DNA of 64,000 nucleotides, from contig JAJFTO010000002.1 in the NCBI GenBank assembly GCA_021372865.1, positions 17,797 through 81,796 of the forward strand, in the 5' to 3' direction. This document shows positions 1 to 8,713 of this stretch, in pieces. Every line of letters begins with the position of its first letter. Position 1 is the first letter of the stretch. The translations under genes were made by a program, and so were the position numbers. The stretch is from Porphyromonadaceae bacterium. GTDB taxonomy: Bacteria > Bacteroidota > Bacteroidia > Bacteroidales > Dysgonomonadaceae. The notes under the pieces are model-generated. The model had not been told where the DNA came from. It did not search any database and saw only the letters and a program-made list of their open reading frames with translations.

Positions 1-1595
1 AGGAAAACGCCAAGATCGGAATGGAAATAGAGGTACCACAAGGAGTTTATGCCGGCACAAGAGAGACAACGACCATACAGAACGATTTTCCCGACACCTA
101 TGGCATCGGGCGCAACGGGTTGCCGGCACAGGTGCCCACATCCCGCAAGTCACAGGCAAAACAGCTGAAAGCTTACCTGCTGTTTTTTGATCAGGTGCTG
201 GCTACCTATTTTGCCCACCTCGAAAAGGTGAAAGATCTGCTCTCTGTGGACCATCGATTGCAGAAGACCTACTTCACCCAGGCAGTGCAGGATATCAAGG
301 ATTTTGATGAACTGGTGTCGGATTATCCCACCAGCGATCCGGAGCAATTGACCGGGAAGCTGCTCGGCGAGCTGGACAACGATGTTCTGAGAAACAACAA
401 ACTACTCGATCATCTGATGGCCCGTTTTGCCGAAAAATTCACCGATTATGCCTTCCTAATGAAACAATTGTATGGCAATTACGCCGACACGGCAATCCTT
501 CAGTCGAAACGAAGCTTTTTAAAAGATTACGACATTACCAGCCGGGAACGGGGCAGTGCATTCAATTATTATCGGCAGCCTGCAGAGATGTTATGGGATA
601 CAGAAAATGTGGCAGGTGTGCAAAAAAGGATTACCCGCCTGGCCGGTATCAAAGATTATTCACGGAGAGATTTGTCGGACTCGATGATTGAGATTTATGA
701 CCTGATCGATGTTGACGGTATAACCGTATATCGCTGGCGGATTTTTGATCCCGAGGGAGACATCGTTTTGTCGGCCACCGAAAATTATCACACCCCACAG
801 GAAGCCCGCGACGAAGTATACCATGCCATGGTGAAGATCGTGGAGACTTCTCCCGAAACGATCGAAACAGCATTTGAAAATGTTATACCCGACGAGGCAG
901 TCATTGGAAACTTTGAAATACAGATTTCAGCTACGGGCAAATATTCTTTCAACGTGCTCGACAGGGATGCTGATCCGGAAGGGCCAGACAGAGTGATTGC
1001 CCGCCAGTACACTTACCATGAAGCACAGGACGAAATAAAGGAAGCCATTCTCGAAATAATTGTATTGATGACAGGGATCTTTACTGAAGAAGGCATGCTC
1101 CTGATCGAACACATCCTGCTCCGTCCCGACGTAACTGCCGCAACAGTGCCGCAGGATCAGTTCATGACCATCTGCGGCGACGACTGCAGCGGGTGTCACC
1201 CTGTTGATCCTTACTCCTTCAGGGTGACCGTGGTCTTACCCGGATGGACATACCGCTTTGCAAACATCGATTTTCGCAATTTTCTTGCGGAACTCATCCG
1301 AAAAGAGTTACCCGCCCATGTGCTGGCGCGGATATGCTGGGTGGGTTACCAAAAGGGGCAGGCAACCGATGAAGAGAACGATATGCTTCGACTGGAAAAA
1401 GCATACAAAGCATTCCTACTGGCGAAGACCAATTTGGAGCAGAAACAAGATGAAGAAAAATTGAAGGAACTGAACAAGATATTGAATGAATTAAATTCAG
1501 TTTATCCTACCGGGAAACTGATCGATTGCGATGAGGAAGATGAAACACTGGAAGGCAGGATTATCCTTGGCCGTACCAACATAGGAAATATTTAA
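1..1595 (+). CDS. eCIS structural protein, 5' truncated by window edge
   Basis: The frame is open from base 3, so the visible part (more than 524 residues) is the C-terminal portion of a gene that begins outside the window; the ATG at 21 need not be the start. Visible features are an early YLLFFDQ helix region, two similar segments near residues 230-275 and 300-350 of the visible part (pattern Y-x-x-x-[VI]-x-D ... EAxDE[VI]) that resemble YegP-type repeats, then IEHILLRP and a C-terminal segment with ELPAHVLARICWVGYQ. The last type of segment occurs in large baseplate or tail-associated proteins of Bacteroidota contractile injection systems. It is followed after 10 bases by the PKD protein and then the tape-measure protein, which supports an eCIS structural role. 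A baseplate-wedge role is inference only. Confidence 0.6.
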   Translation, partial: ENAKIGMEIEVPQGVYAGTRETTTIQNDFPDTYGIGRNGLPAQVPTSRKSQAKQLKAYLLFFDQVLATYFAHLEKVKDLLSVDHRLQKTYFTQAVQDIKDFDELVSDYPTSDPEQLTGKLLGELDNDVLRNNKLLDHLMARFAEKFTDYAFLMKQLYGNYADTAILQSKRSFLKDYDITSRERGSAFNYYRQPAEMLWDTENVAGVQKRITRLAGIKDYSRRDLSDSMIEIYDLIDVDGITVYRWRIFDPEGDIVLSATENYHTPQEARDEVYHAMVKIVETSPETIETAFENVIPDEAVIGNFEIQISATGKYSFNVLDRDADPEGPDRVIARQYTYHEAQDEIKEAILEIIVLMTGIFTEEGMLLIEHILLRPDVTAATVPQDQFMTICGDDCSGCHPVDPYSFRVTVVLPGWTYRFANIDFRNFLAELIRKELPAHVLARICWVGYQKGQATDEENDMLRLEKAYKAFLLAKTNLEQKQDEEKLKELNKILNELNSVYPTGKLIDCDEEDETLEGRIILGRTNIGNI

Positions 1596-1605
1596 TACAT
1601 AAGCT

Positions 1606-4600
1606 ATGGCAGAAAAATTAAGTGGCATCACCACACAGTACCATACATTCGTCGATAACCAGGTGTTGACGAAAGATCAACTGAATGAGTTCATCGATTA
1701 TTTTGAAGATCAACACCGGTTGTCGCGTGTTTTCCTGCACGGGGTAGGCATTGTCTGCGGTTTTAAGCTGCAACTCAATAGTACGGAAAAAGCAGTGACG
1801 ATAACCCAGGGTGTGGGCGTCACAACCGATGGAGACCTGATCCTGCTCCGTAAAAACATCACCGGCACACCGGAAAAATCCATCGATCTGAAAGAGATTC
1901 AATTGACTCACTTCCGGAAATTCGGGGATAATTTTGCCAACTACCCCTTTTTCAGAAAAAAAGTGGAGGGTAGCGAAACAGAAACCACGATGGATTTATG
2001 GGAGATCCTGCCTGGGCAAACCGAAGGGGAAAAGCCGTTGGCAGAGCTGCCCGGACTGGAGAACAAGGTGGTAGTACTCTACCTTGAATCCTATGCCAAA
2101 GAGGGTGATTTGTGTACCAGTATCGATTGCGACAACCAGGGGATCGAGCAGGTTGCACGGCTCAGAATATTAATGGTTTCAAAAGAGGACGCAGCGTACA
2201 TAGTCAAAAAAGACGCTCTCTTTTCCAAACATGAAAGGGCCGATCAATATTTCGACCTCCCGGAAGTGGCTGTACCCCGTGTCATTTTGAATCCGAACAA
2301 CGCTTCCACTTATGAAAACCTCAAACTGGCTTTTCATCAGGCAATAAACGACAAGACATTCTTCAGCAACCTCTCTGCAGGAATCACAAAAATCCTGAAA
2401 GATTTTGATGCGATCCTGCAAATGAAATTGCCTGCAAACACTTTGACTTCCCTTCTGGCTAAACTGAATGAAATTGCAGGATCCGGCAGTTTCAGCATCC
2501 CGTTTAACATCCAGTACCGTTACGACTTCTTTAAAGATGTGACGGACACCTACCTGGAAATCAAGGCGATCCTCTTCTCACTAAGAGAAGCGTGCTGCCC
2601 CGATATTCATGCTTTTCCCAAACATCTGCTTCTCGGGAGCCTCGATGAAACAGACAGCCCGGTAAAACATTTCCGCCACGGGTTCTACAAATCACCTACA
2701 CTGACATGCGATTCCGGCAAGCTCGAAGCATGCCGGAGTCTGGTACTGCGACTGATAGAAATCATTGGCAGTTTTGGCGAAAAACCGGGAGAGATAAAAA
2801 TTACTCCTTCCAAAAAAATAGGGTCACTGGGTGATCGTGCCATTCCGTTTTATTATACTGTCGATCTTCCATTGCTGGAGTACTGGAATCATGACAAAAC
2901 CAAAAAAATTGCCCAGGATACCAACCTGAGCTATCACCGCGAAAAGCTGGCCAAATTGCCGCATATCCAGAATCCGTTACGCTACAACATCGACAACTTC
3001 GATTTTTACCGCATTGAGGGTCATCAGGGAAAAGATTACAAAACAGCGCTCGAGGAGATCAACGATCAAAAAGAAAAGTACGGACTTGCATTCGACGTAA
3101 AAACGTTGTCGGTGAACCTGAATACCGAAAATCTGAACATTGACGATTATGAATGTGAATTTGAGGATCTGAAAGTATTGTTGAGTGCCTGGACAGCTGA
3201 ACAGGAATGCATTCTCGCACAGGTTGCGTCGTTTTTCTCCGGATTCAGCCTCGTGAGCCCGGGTGCCAATGTAAAGGACCCCATCCTAACCCACCAGGCA
3301 AAGGTTGCTTCACCCACCACAGGTGAAAAAGTCAATGTTACACGTCTGGCAGCCGGTTCTGGCACCACAGGTAACGTCAGCAAGGTTTATGCATTCCGTG
3401 ACAGTGTGATTCCCGACAACCTCACCACCGAAAAAGATGCACTGGGAAGTATCCTGATAAAGGCCTATGAAGAAACGAAAGGCGGCTCGGTCAACGATGT
3501 GATCGCCAGGTCCAAAACCATGGTGGAGTCACAGCTTTCCGACGAAATCTGGAGAGACCGGCCTGAAATAAAAACATTTGTCATTGATCAGTCCATTGAA
3601 CTGCTGGCATGGTCCAACGAATTGGTGACGAAAATGCCGGGAAGCATACTTGATTTCACAGTGAATCAGGTCGATAAATACAAGCTCACTCTGGAAGAAC
3701 TATGTAAGCGGGTCAAACAAATGAAAAACCGCTATCAGCAGATCGAACTGAGTCAGAGCCTGAAATTATTCATGGACCTGTTAATCAATCAGCTTTCCCA
3801 GGTTTGCTGCTCGGGCAAAAAGCTGGAAATCCTGTTCGAAGAGATCGACAACCGAAAGAAAAGGATCCTGCTCCGGCTGCAGCTGGCAAAGTTTATTGAA
3901 AAACACCCGGGACTTGAACACAAGGCAGGGGTACAACCGGGAGGTACCTTTGTGCTGGTTTACACCAACAAAATTCAGTCCAAACCAATACGTACGATAA
4001 GCTCTGGGAGATATGACATAGCTGATAATCTTGCCATTGCAGGGATTAAGTCATCTTCATTTGAAGAGACAGAAAAACGTATTTCCCTGATCGAGAAATT
4101 TACCGAATATCTGAAAAAAGAGAATCCGGGGGACGAAGAGATATTGAGAGTCGAGGCGCTGATGAAGGAAGAACAATCCTGGCTTTTAGAAAGAATACCG
4201 GCAACTGCCAACATTCCGGACCACACGGTGGTAGCCGACTTTTCCCTACCGTATCTCTGTTGTTCCGACTGTGCCCCGGTGAACTTCATCATTCAAAAAC
4301 CGCCTGCGAGACTACGGCTTGAGAAAGACAGCTGGTGTCTCGGAGCTGAGCCGGGTGTCATCCTCTATGAGGTTTCACCGCCCGATGGAGTCATCGCGCC
4401 CGTTCCTGCCACCGAAGGAATGACCATTGGAGAAGGAAAGATCACGATTGATCCCGGAACATTCCCTGCAGACAGGTTTGGCCAGGCCATTCATTTCACC
4501 GTGAACCAGCAGGTAACCGATGCGCAGCTAACCGTGTATAAAGCACCGCAGGCCGACTTCGAAGCGCCTGAAAAAGTTGAGATTGGGCAGGAGGTTGTAT

Positions 4601-5364
4601 TCAAACCGTTCGGTGATACCGGAGGTGCATCTTTCCTTTGGGATTTCGGTGACGGCACCAGTTCCACGGAAGAAAGTCCGACCCACACATACAAAGCGTT
4701 ACCGGGAACCAACGATAATATCGTTGTGGTAAAGCTGACTGTGACAGGGCCGAATGATGTCTGCACTGACACTGCAGAACATCCGATCCAACTCTTCGAG
4801 AAAGAAGAACCGCCAGTAAACACCTGCATGGAAACAGCCAAAGAGGGTATGTGGGCAGACCTTAAAAACTTACAGACGCTGCAGCTTCCCGGCTCCAATT
4901 TTGTGGAACCGATCTGGGTTTCTACCAGCGAATTATATGGTGGAACAGCCAACTTTGGAAAGGGAGTACTCGACGATGCAGACAATTTCCTGACCGGAAA
5001 TCACAACGACAGACTGGAGGAAATGTTCTCCCATGTATGGGAAGAGACATCGAAGTGGATCATGGAGCTTTCCGGTAATCCCGACAGTGAGGAGTTTCAG
5101 CATCTGGTGCAACTTTTGGTTTTGCAGCTGCGGTTATTCTACAATGTAACTGGTTGTCAGCAAAACGAGGTACTCGATAAATCGGGTGAACTGCTGAAGC
5201 GCTTGCTGGAACAGATTGTTACCATCCTCAAAAATTTGCGGGAACGTGATATTAAACTGCCGGAATCGTTCCGTCCATTTTTGGAAGAATGGGCAAAAAG
5301 AGTATCCGGCAAGGGGATTTTGGAAGAACATGTCAAATTTATTTTAGACAATAACCTGGTGTAA
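1606..5364 (+). CDS. eCIS-associated PKD-domain protein
   Basis: This 1252-residue protein has no signal peptide. It opens with a segment containing DQLNEFIDYFEDQHRLSR and GVGIVCGF, typical of large proteins that sit beside the tape-measure gene in Bacteroidota eCIS loci. A PKD fold is clear at about residues 980-1065 (WDFGDGTSS, then THTYKA, then VVKLTV). Several cysteine pairs occur (CC near 328, CCSDC near 885). The first 950 residues are alpha/beta with helical stretches and match no enzyme I recognise. PKD domains often mediate protein or carbohydrate contacts, so an accessory or surface component of the particle is a reasonable inference. It lies in a tight run, 10 bases after the upstream gene and 1 base before the tape-measure gene, consistent with one transcript. 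Confidence 0.6.
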   Translation: MAEKLSGITTQYHTFVDNQVLTKDQLNEFIDYFEDQHRLSRVFLHGVGIVCGFKLQLNSTEKAVTITQGVGVTTDGDLILLRKNITGTPEKSIDLKEIQLTHFRKFGDNFANYPFFRKKVEGSETETTMDLWEILPGQTEGEKPLAELPGLENKVVVLYLESYAKEGDLCTSIDCDNQGIEQVARLRILMVSKEDAAYIVKKDALFSKHERADQYFDLPEVAVPRVILNPNNASTYENLKLAFHQAINDKTFFSNLSAGITKILKDFDAILQMKLPANTLTSLLAKLNEIAGSGSFSIPFNIQYRYDFFKDVTDTYLEIKAILFSLREACCPDIHAFPKHLLLGSLDETDSPVKHFRHGFYKSPTLTCDSGKLEACRSLVLRLIEIIGSFGEKPGEIKITPSKKIGSLGDRAIPFYYTVDLPLLEYWNHDKTKKIAQDTNLSYHREKLAKLPHIQNPLRYNIDNFDFYRIEGHQGKDYKTALEEINDQKEKYGLAFDVKTLSVNLNTENLNIDDYECEFEDLKVLLSAWTAEQECILAQVASFFSGFSLVSPGANVKDPILTHQAKVASPTTGEKVNVTRLAAGSGTTGNVSKVYAFRDSVIPDNLTTEKDALGSILIKAYEETKGGSVNDVIARSKTMVESQLSDEIWRDRPEIKTFVIDQSIELLAWSNELVTKMPGSILDFTVNQVDKYKLTLEELCKRVKQMKNRYQQIELSQSLKLFMDLLINQLSQVCCSGKKLEILFEEIDNRKKRILLRLQLAKFIEKHPGLEHKAGVQPGGTFVLVYTNKIQSKPIRTISSGRYDIADNLAIAGIKSSSFEETEKRISLIEKFTEYLKKENPGDEEILRVEALMKEEQSWLLERIPATANIPDHTVVADFSLPYLCCSDCAPVNFIIQKPPARLRLEKDSWCLGAEPGVILYEVSPPDGVIAPVPATEGMTIGEGKITIDPGTFPADRFGQAIHFTVNQQVTDAQLTVYKAPQADFEAPEKVEIGQEVVFKPFGDTGGASFLWDFGDGTSSTEESPTHTYKALPGTNDNIVVVKLTVTGPNDVCTDTAEHPIQLFEKEEPPVNTCMETAKEGMWADLKNLQTLQLPGSNFVEPIWVSTSELYGGTANFGKGVLDDADNFLTGNHNDRLEEMFSHVWEETSKWIMELSGNPDSEEFQHLVQLLVLQLRLFYNVTGCQQNEVLDKSGELLKRLLEQIVTILKNLRERDIKLPESFRPFLEEWAKRVSGKGILEEHVKFILDNNLV

Positions 5365-5365
5365 T

Positions 5366-6871
5366 TTGAAAGTAAGCCCACATATCATTGACAAAGTGTT
5401 TGTCGAGGTGAACACTAGAAGTATGGCGACTGCCACAGCGGTCAGGGACAACATTGCCGGCCTGCTGGAGCAACGTATATTTCCCAAACTTGCAGAAATG
5501 CTGGATGAACTGAATTCGGGAGACAGGGTGATACGTTTTTATACTTTCGATCTAAACATAAGTCTTCCGGGAGACGATCCGGTTCACAGACTGGAAGCGG
5601 CACTGACCAGTCAGCTTTCCCGGGAGATAGCGGCCATAACAGGATCCCAGGAAAGGGGATGGGACAGCGATACGGTTTACACAGAAATGGAGATTATTCC
5701 GGTTGAGAAAAACAGAGAGGAGCTCTTTTTCCATTTTCTTGAGAAAGGTTATCTACCATGGTATGGCTCCAAAGAACAGTTTGAAGAATTATTACAGCCA
5801 CTGCACTGGAAGGTTCATCTCGGGAAGCCGGAATTTTTGAACCGGTTGATCCGTTTATTAAAATCGAAAACCAGTATACGCGATCGGTTTATCTTTCAAA
5901 TCGGCGATGAACATCAAAAAAAATTTCTTCAACAACTCAATCCGATAGCCGGAAAAGAGGTGGCTACACTTTATGGCTTCTTTGACAAATTTTCTCCCGC
6001 GACTCATCACATTTTTTACCGGTTTATACTGGATGTCTCCTTAGGAATTGAGACTGATCAGTTGTTTTTCTCTTCACAACAATTGATTGAATCACTGGAA
6101 AATAGATTGAGAAAACAGAATGATGACCAGTACAGGCAATTTTTCAGTGAACTGATCGGACTCGTGCAAAAGAGTAGTCATTTATCAGATCAGGAGAAAG
6201 AGAAGATCAAAACAGTTTTATCAGCGTCTGTCACAGAATATGAGGCTGACATTACCGTACTGCGGGGAAAGGACGGTCTGGATAAACTTCCGGTGAAAAA
6301 TGAAGAGAAAGATGTGGAAAAACTTTCGGGAACAAATGAAGATACAGTGGAACTATTTCCGGAAACGGGTGAAGAAGGTATCGCTGTACAAAACGGGGGA
6401 CTCATATTACTGCATCCATTCTTGAAACAGTTTTTCAGGGCAATTGAAATTCTTGATGAAAAAGAGCGGATAAAAAAATCGGCATTTCACTTGGCCATTC
6501 AGACACTGCATTACCTGGCTACAGGCAATAACGATTTTTTTGAAGGCGACCTCCTTTTTGAGAAATTCCTCTGCGGCGTATCGCTCGCAATGCCTGTGGA
6601 AAGAGAAAGTTTGCTTTCTGAGCATATAAAGGAGGAATGCGGGCAACTTTTACGCGAAGTGATCAGGCTGTGGCCTGCACTAAAGAACAGTTCACCGGAC
6701 GGACTGCGTCAACTGTTTATCCAACGAAACGGGAAGCTGATGCGGGAAGAACGCAATTTTAAATTATTGATGGAACGGAAAGCCCAGGACATCCTGCTCG
6801 ACAAACTGAGCTGGAATATTTCGTTGGCGAAAATTCCATGGAGAAAAGAGCTATTATTTGTGGAGTGGTAA
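5366..6871 (+). CDS. Contractile injection system tape-measure protein
   Basis: This 501-residue protein matches the CIS_TMP family. The N-terminus has the HIIDKVFVEVNT signature, followed by a long helical middle. The C-terminal third has GGLILLHPFLKQFF, then FHLAIQTLHYLATG, LLFEKFLCG and a terminal WNISLAKIPW segment, all characteristic of the family. In eCIS particles such proteins set tube length and lie inside the lumen. Translation starts at TTG (5366), one base after the stop of the PKD gene. No in-frame ATG occurs before residue 20, and the family signature begins at residue 5, so the TTG start is well supported. An acidic linker lies near residues 310-345. Confidence 0.85.
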   Translation: MKVSPHIIDKVFVEVNTRSMATATAVRDNIAGLLEQRIFPKLAEMLDELNSGDRVIRFYTFDLNISLPGDDPVHRLEAALTSQLSREIAAITGSQERGWDSDTVYTEMEIIPVEKNREELFFHFLEKGYLPWYGSKEQFEELLQPLHWKVHLGKPEFLNRLIRLLKSKTSIRDRFIFQIGDEHQKKFLQQLNPIAGKEVATLYGFFDKFSPATHHIFYRFILDVSLGIETDQLFFSSQQLIESLENRLRKQNDDQYRQFFSELIGLVQKSSHLSDQEKEKIKTVLSASVTEYEADITVLRGKDGLDKLPVKNEEKDVEKLSGTNEDTVELFPETGEEGIAVQNGGLILLHPFLKQFFRAIEILDEKERIKKSAFHLAIQTLHYLATGNNDFFEGDLLFEKFLCGVSLAMPVERESLLSEHIKEECGQLLREVIRLWPALKNSSPDGLRQLFIQRNGKLMREERNFKLLMERKAQDILLDKLSWNISLAKIPWRKELLFVEW

Positions 6872-6934
6872 GTAAAAAAGCATGTACAGGACAATACGTA
6901 ATTTGTACTGATAAATTGAAAACAAACAGATCAT

Positions 6935-8203
6935 ATGACAAAGACGATACAAAAATCTCAGAAGACGCCGAATACCGGTGTCACAAATAATGTGACGAGT
7001 AAGCCGTTTTTCACTAAGAATGAGAGTAGCTCATTCTTTCCACAAGAAAATTCATTCAAGAACGAGTCTATTTTTCGACCCCGAGAGAAGAGTGACATGA
7101 TTCACAACAACACGGGAATACCCGATCAGTTAAAGAAAGGCATTGAAAATCTATCAGGAATAAGTATTTCAGATGTGAAAGTTCATCGAAACTCTTCACG
7201 TCCCAAGCAACTCGACGCCCTTGCATACACACAGGGTACGGATATATACGTCGCCCCTGGACAGGAAAAACTCCTGCCACATGAAGCATGGCATGTAATA
7301 CAGCAGAAACAGGGAAGGGTGACTCCTACAGGAAGACTGGGAAGAGATCATATCAATGATAATGTCACACTCGAACAGGAAGCAACAGAAATGGGAAATA
7401 AAGCATTACATACCAACGACATACATCCTAATCCAGTTTATAAGAGCAGTAATCAGTCTGTTCATGATATTCAGCGCTTCGGAGTGATTCAAAGAGAGCC
7501 CATCCCAGCCAGTGCGATTATTCTGGATGTAAATGCGTCGGCTGAAACAGTACTTCAGCTCTTAATTGCCACAGCTGGTGCTACCAGTCGTCAGTATAGT
7601 AGTGTAAACTGGAGGAACATGTTTTTGGGAGTGATAACCCAGCAACTACGGGGAAGATCACTGGGAACCATTACTCATACCTGGAGAGACAACGCCGGGT
7701 TAGATTGCGACTGGTCGGTCACGATTAATTTTGACCAGACAGGTGCAAACAGGACCTCCAGACCCACTGAACAAAGAGACATCACCAATGCTTCCGGGGG
7801 ATCTTCCTCTAACAGTCTGGGGAGTAGTCTGAGCGACACATCCGGATCGAGCGTCTCGTTAACAGGCGGATCGAGCAGTTCGGTTGGGGTAGAGTCAGGT
7901 CCTGTCAGTGCAGAGGCGGGTAGCAACAGAAGCGGGACAGTAGGCCTGAGCGACTCGCATACCAGTGAAAGTAGCGGGTCATCGGGAGGGGGGTTAAGTG
8001 CAGGCTCCTCTGCTGTCAGCAGAGAGTCAGTCACCAGATATCTGGCCTCTCTAAGAGTAAATATTGATTGTACTGCTGAAGCCGCTTACAGCAACTGGGA
8101 TATCATAAATCCCGTAAAGTGGGGAGCTCATCTGGCAGGAAGACAACACCAGAATTATACATTTTTCATTGGGACATTAACCTATGATTTACCAAACTAT
8201 TGA
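6935..8203 (+). CDS. DUF4157 (eCIS core) protein, putative cargo/effector
   Basis: This 422-residue protein has a DUF4157 domain at about residues 62-150, with an HEAWH motif (H116, E117, H120) of the zinc-metalloprotease HExxH type. DUF4157 is strongly associated with eCIS loci, where it marks cargo proteins. The N-terminal 60 residues are polar and disordered-looking. Residues 190-280 form a separate small domain. Residues 287-365 are a Ser/Gly-rich linker, and a last 55-residue domain ends in a Trp/Tyr-rich stretch. There is no signal peptide, as expected for particle-loaded cargo. It sits between the tape-measure gene and the ATPase gene. Toxicity or enzyme activity of the C-terminal part is unknown. 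Confidence 0.75.
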   Translation: MTKTIQKSQKTPNTGVTNNVTSKPFFTKNESSSFFPQENSFKNESIFRPREKSDMIHNNTGIPDQLKKGIENLSGISISDVKVHRNSSRPKQLDALAYTQGTDIYVAPGQEKLLPHEAWHVIQQKQGRVTPTGRLGRDHINDNVTLEQEATEMGNKALHTNDIHPNPVYKSSNQSVHDIQRFGVIQREPIPASAIILDVNASAETVLQLLIATAGATSRQYSSVNWRNMFLGVITQQLRGRSLGTITHTWRDNAGLDCDWSVTINFDQTGANRTSRPTEQRDITNASGGSSSNSLGSSLSDTSGSSVSLTGGSSSSVGVESGPVSAEAGSNRSGTVGLSDSHTSESSGSSGGGLSAGSSAVSRESVTRYLASLRVNIDCTAEAAYSNWDIINPVKWGAHLAGRQHQNYTFFIGTLTYDLPNY

Positions 8204-8267
8204 CATGCCAGCATTTCCACAGGCTGTTCCGTTCGTGCTTTTCTAAAAACAGTTAATTCAACAAGAG

Positions 8268-8621
8268 ATGAATGCCAAAACTATCATCAATTTTGACGGA
8301 CTCACTTTCCTGGACGAACTTGAGACAATATATGGTTCTCATGGAATGGAAGGTGTCATCAAACTTGCAACAGAGCAGATCCCTATCGGTCAGACTATCA
8401 GACTGCAACAGCATCCGGATCCAAATCATGAGATTGTTTACAGAATTGAACGAGTAGTCATTTCATCGGTCGATCAGGGTGCAATGCTATGGTCCATGGG
8501 GAATACACTTTCGGGTTCTCTGATCCGGAGCATGCAGCTACCCTACGTTGACATTCCTTTTCAAATAGAGATCTACGGAAGACCGGACAATACAGGCATT
8601 ACTTCACGCGAGGATGTATGA
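8268..8621 (+). CDS. Unrecognised 117-residue protein in eCIS locus
   Basis: I do not recognise this family. It is a 117-residue soluble protein with no signal peptide or membrane segment. The N-terminal half is mixed helix (FDGLTFLDELETIYG), and the C-terminal half is rich in beta-prone stretches (YRIERVVISS, IPFQIEIYG). The ATG at 8268 follows a weak purine-rich ACAAGAG. It lies 64 bases after the DUF4157 gene and 92 bases before the AAA+ ATPase. Its position next to the presumed cargo suggests a loading adaptor, chaperone or protective partner for that cargo, but nothing in the sequence itself proves this. Confidence 0.6.
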   Translation: MNAKTIINFDGLTFLDELETIYGSHGMEGVIKLATEQIPIGQTIRLQQHPDPNHEIVYRIERVVISSVDQGAMLWSMGNTLSGSLIRSMQLPYVDIPFQIEIYGRPDNTGITSREDV

Positions 8622-8713
8622 AGGATTTGCAACAAACAAGGTAAACGTGTAAATAGATATTCAATGCAGTATACGACCCAAGTTGAATCAACAAAATAAA
8701 CAACCCGTTTCTA

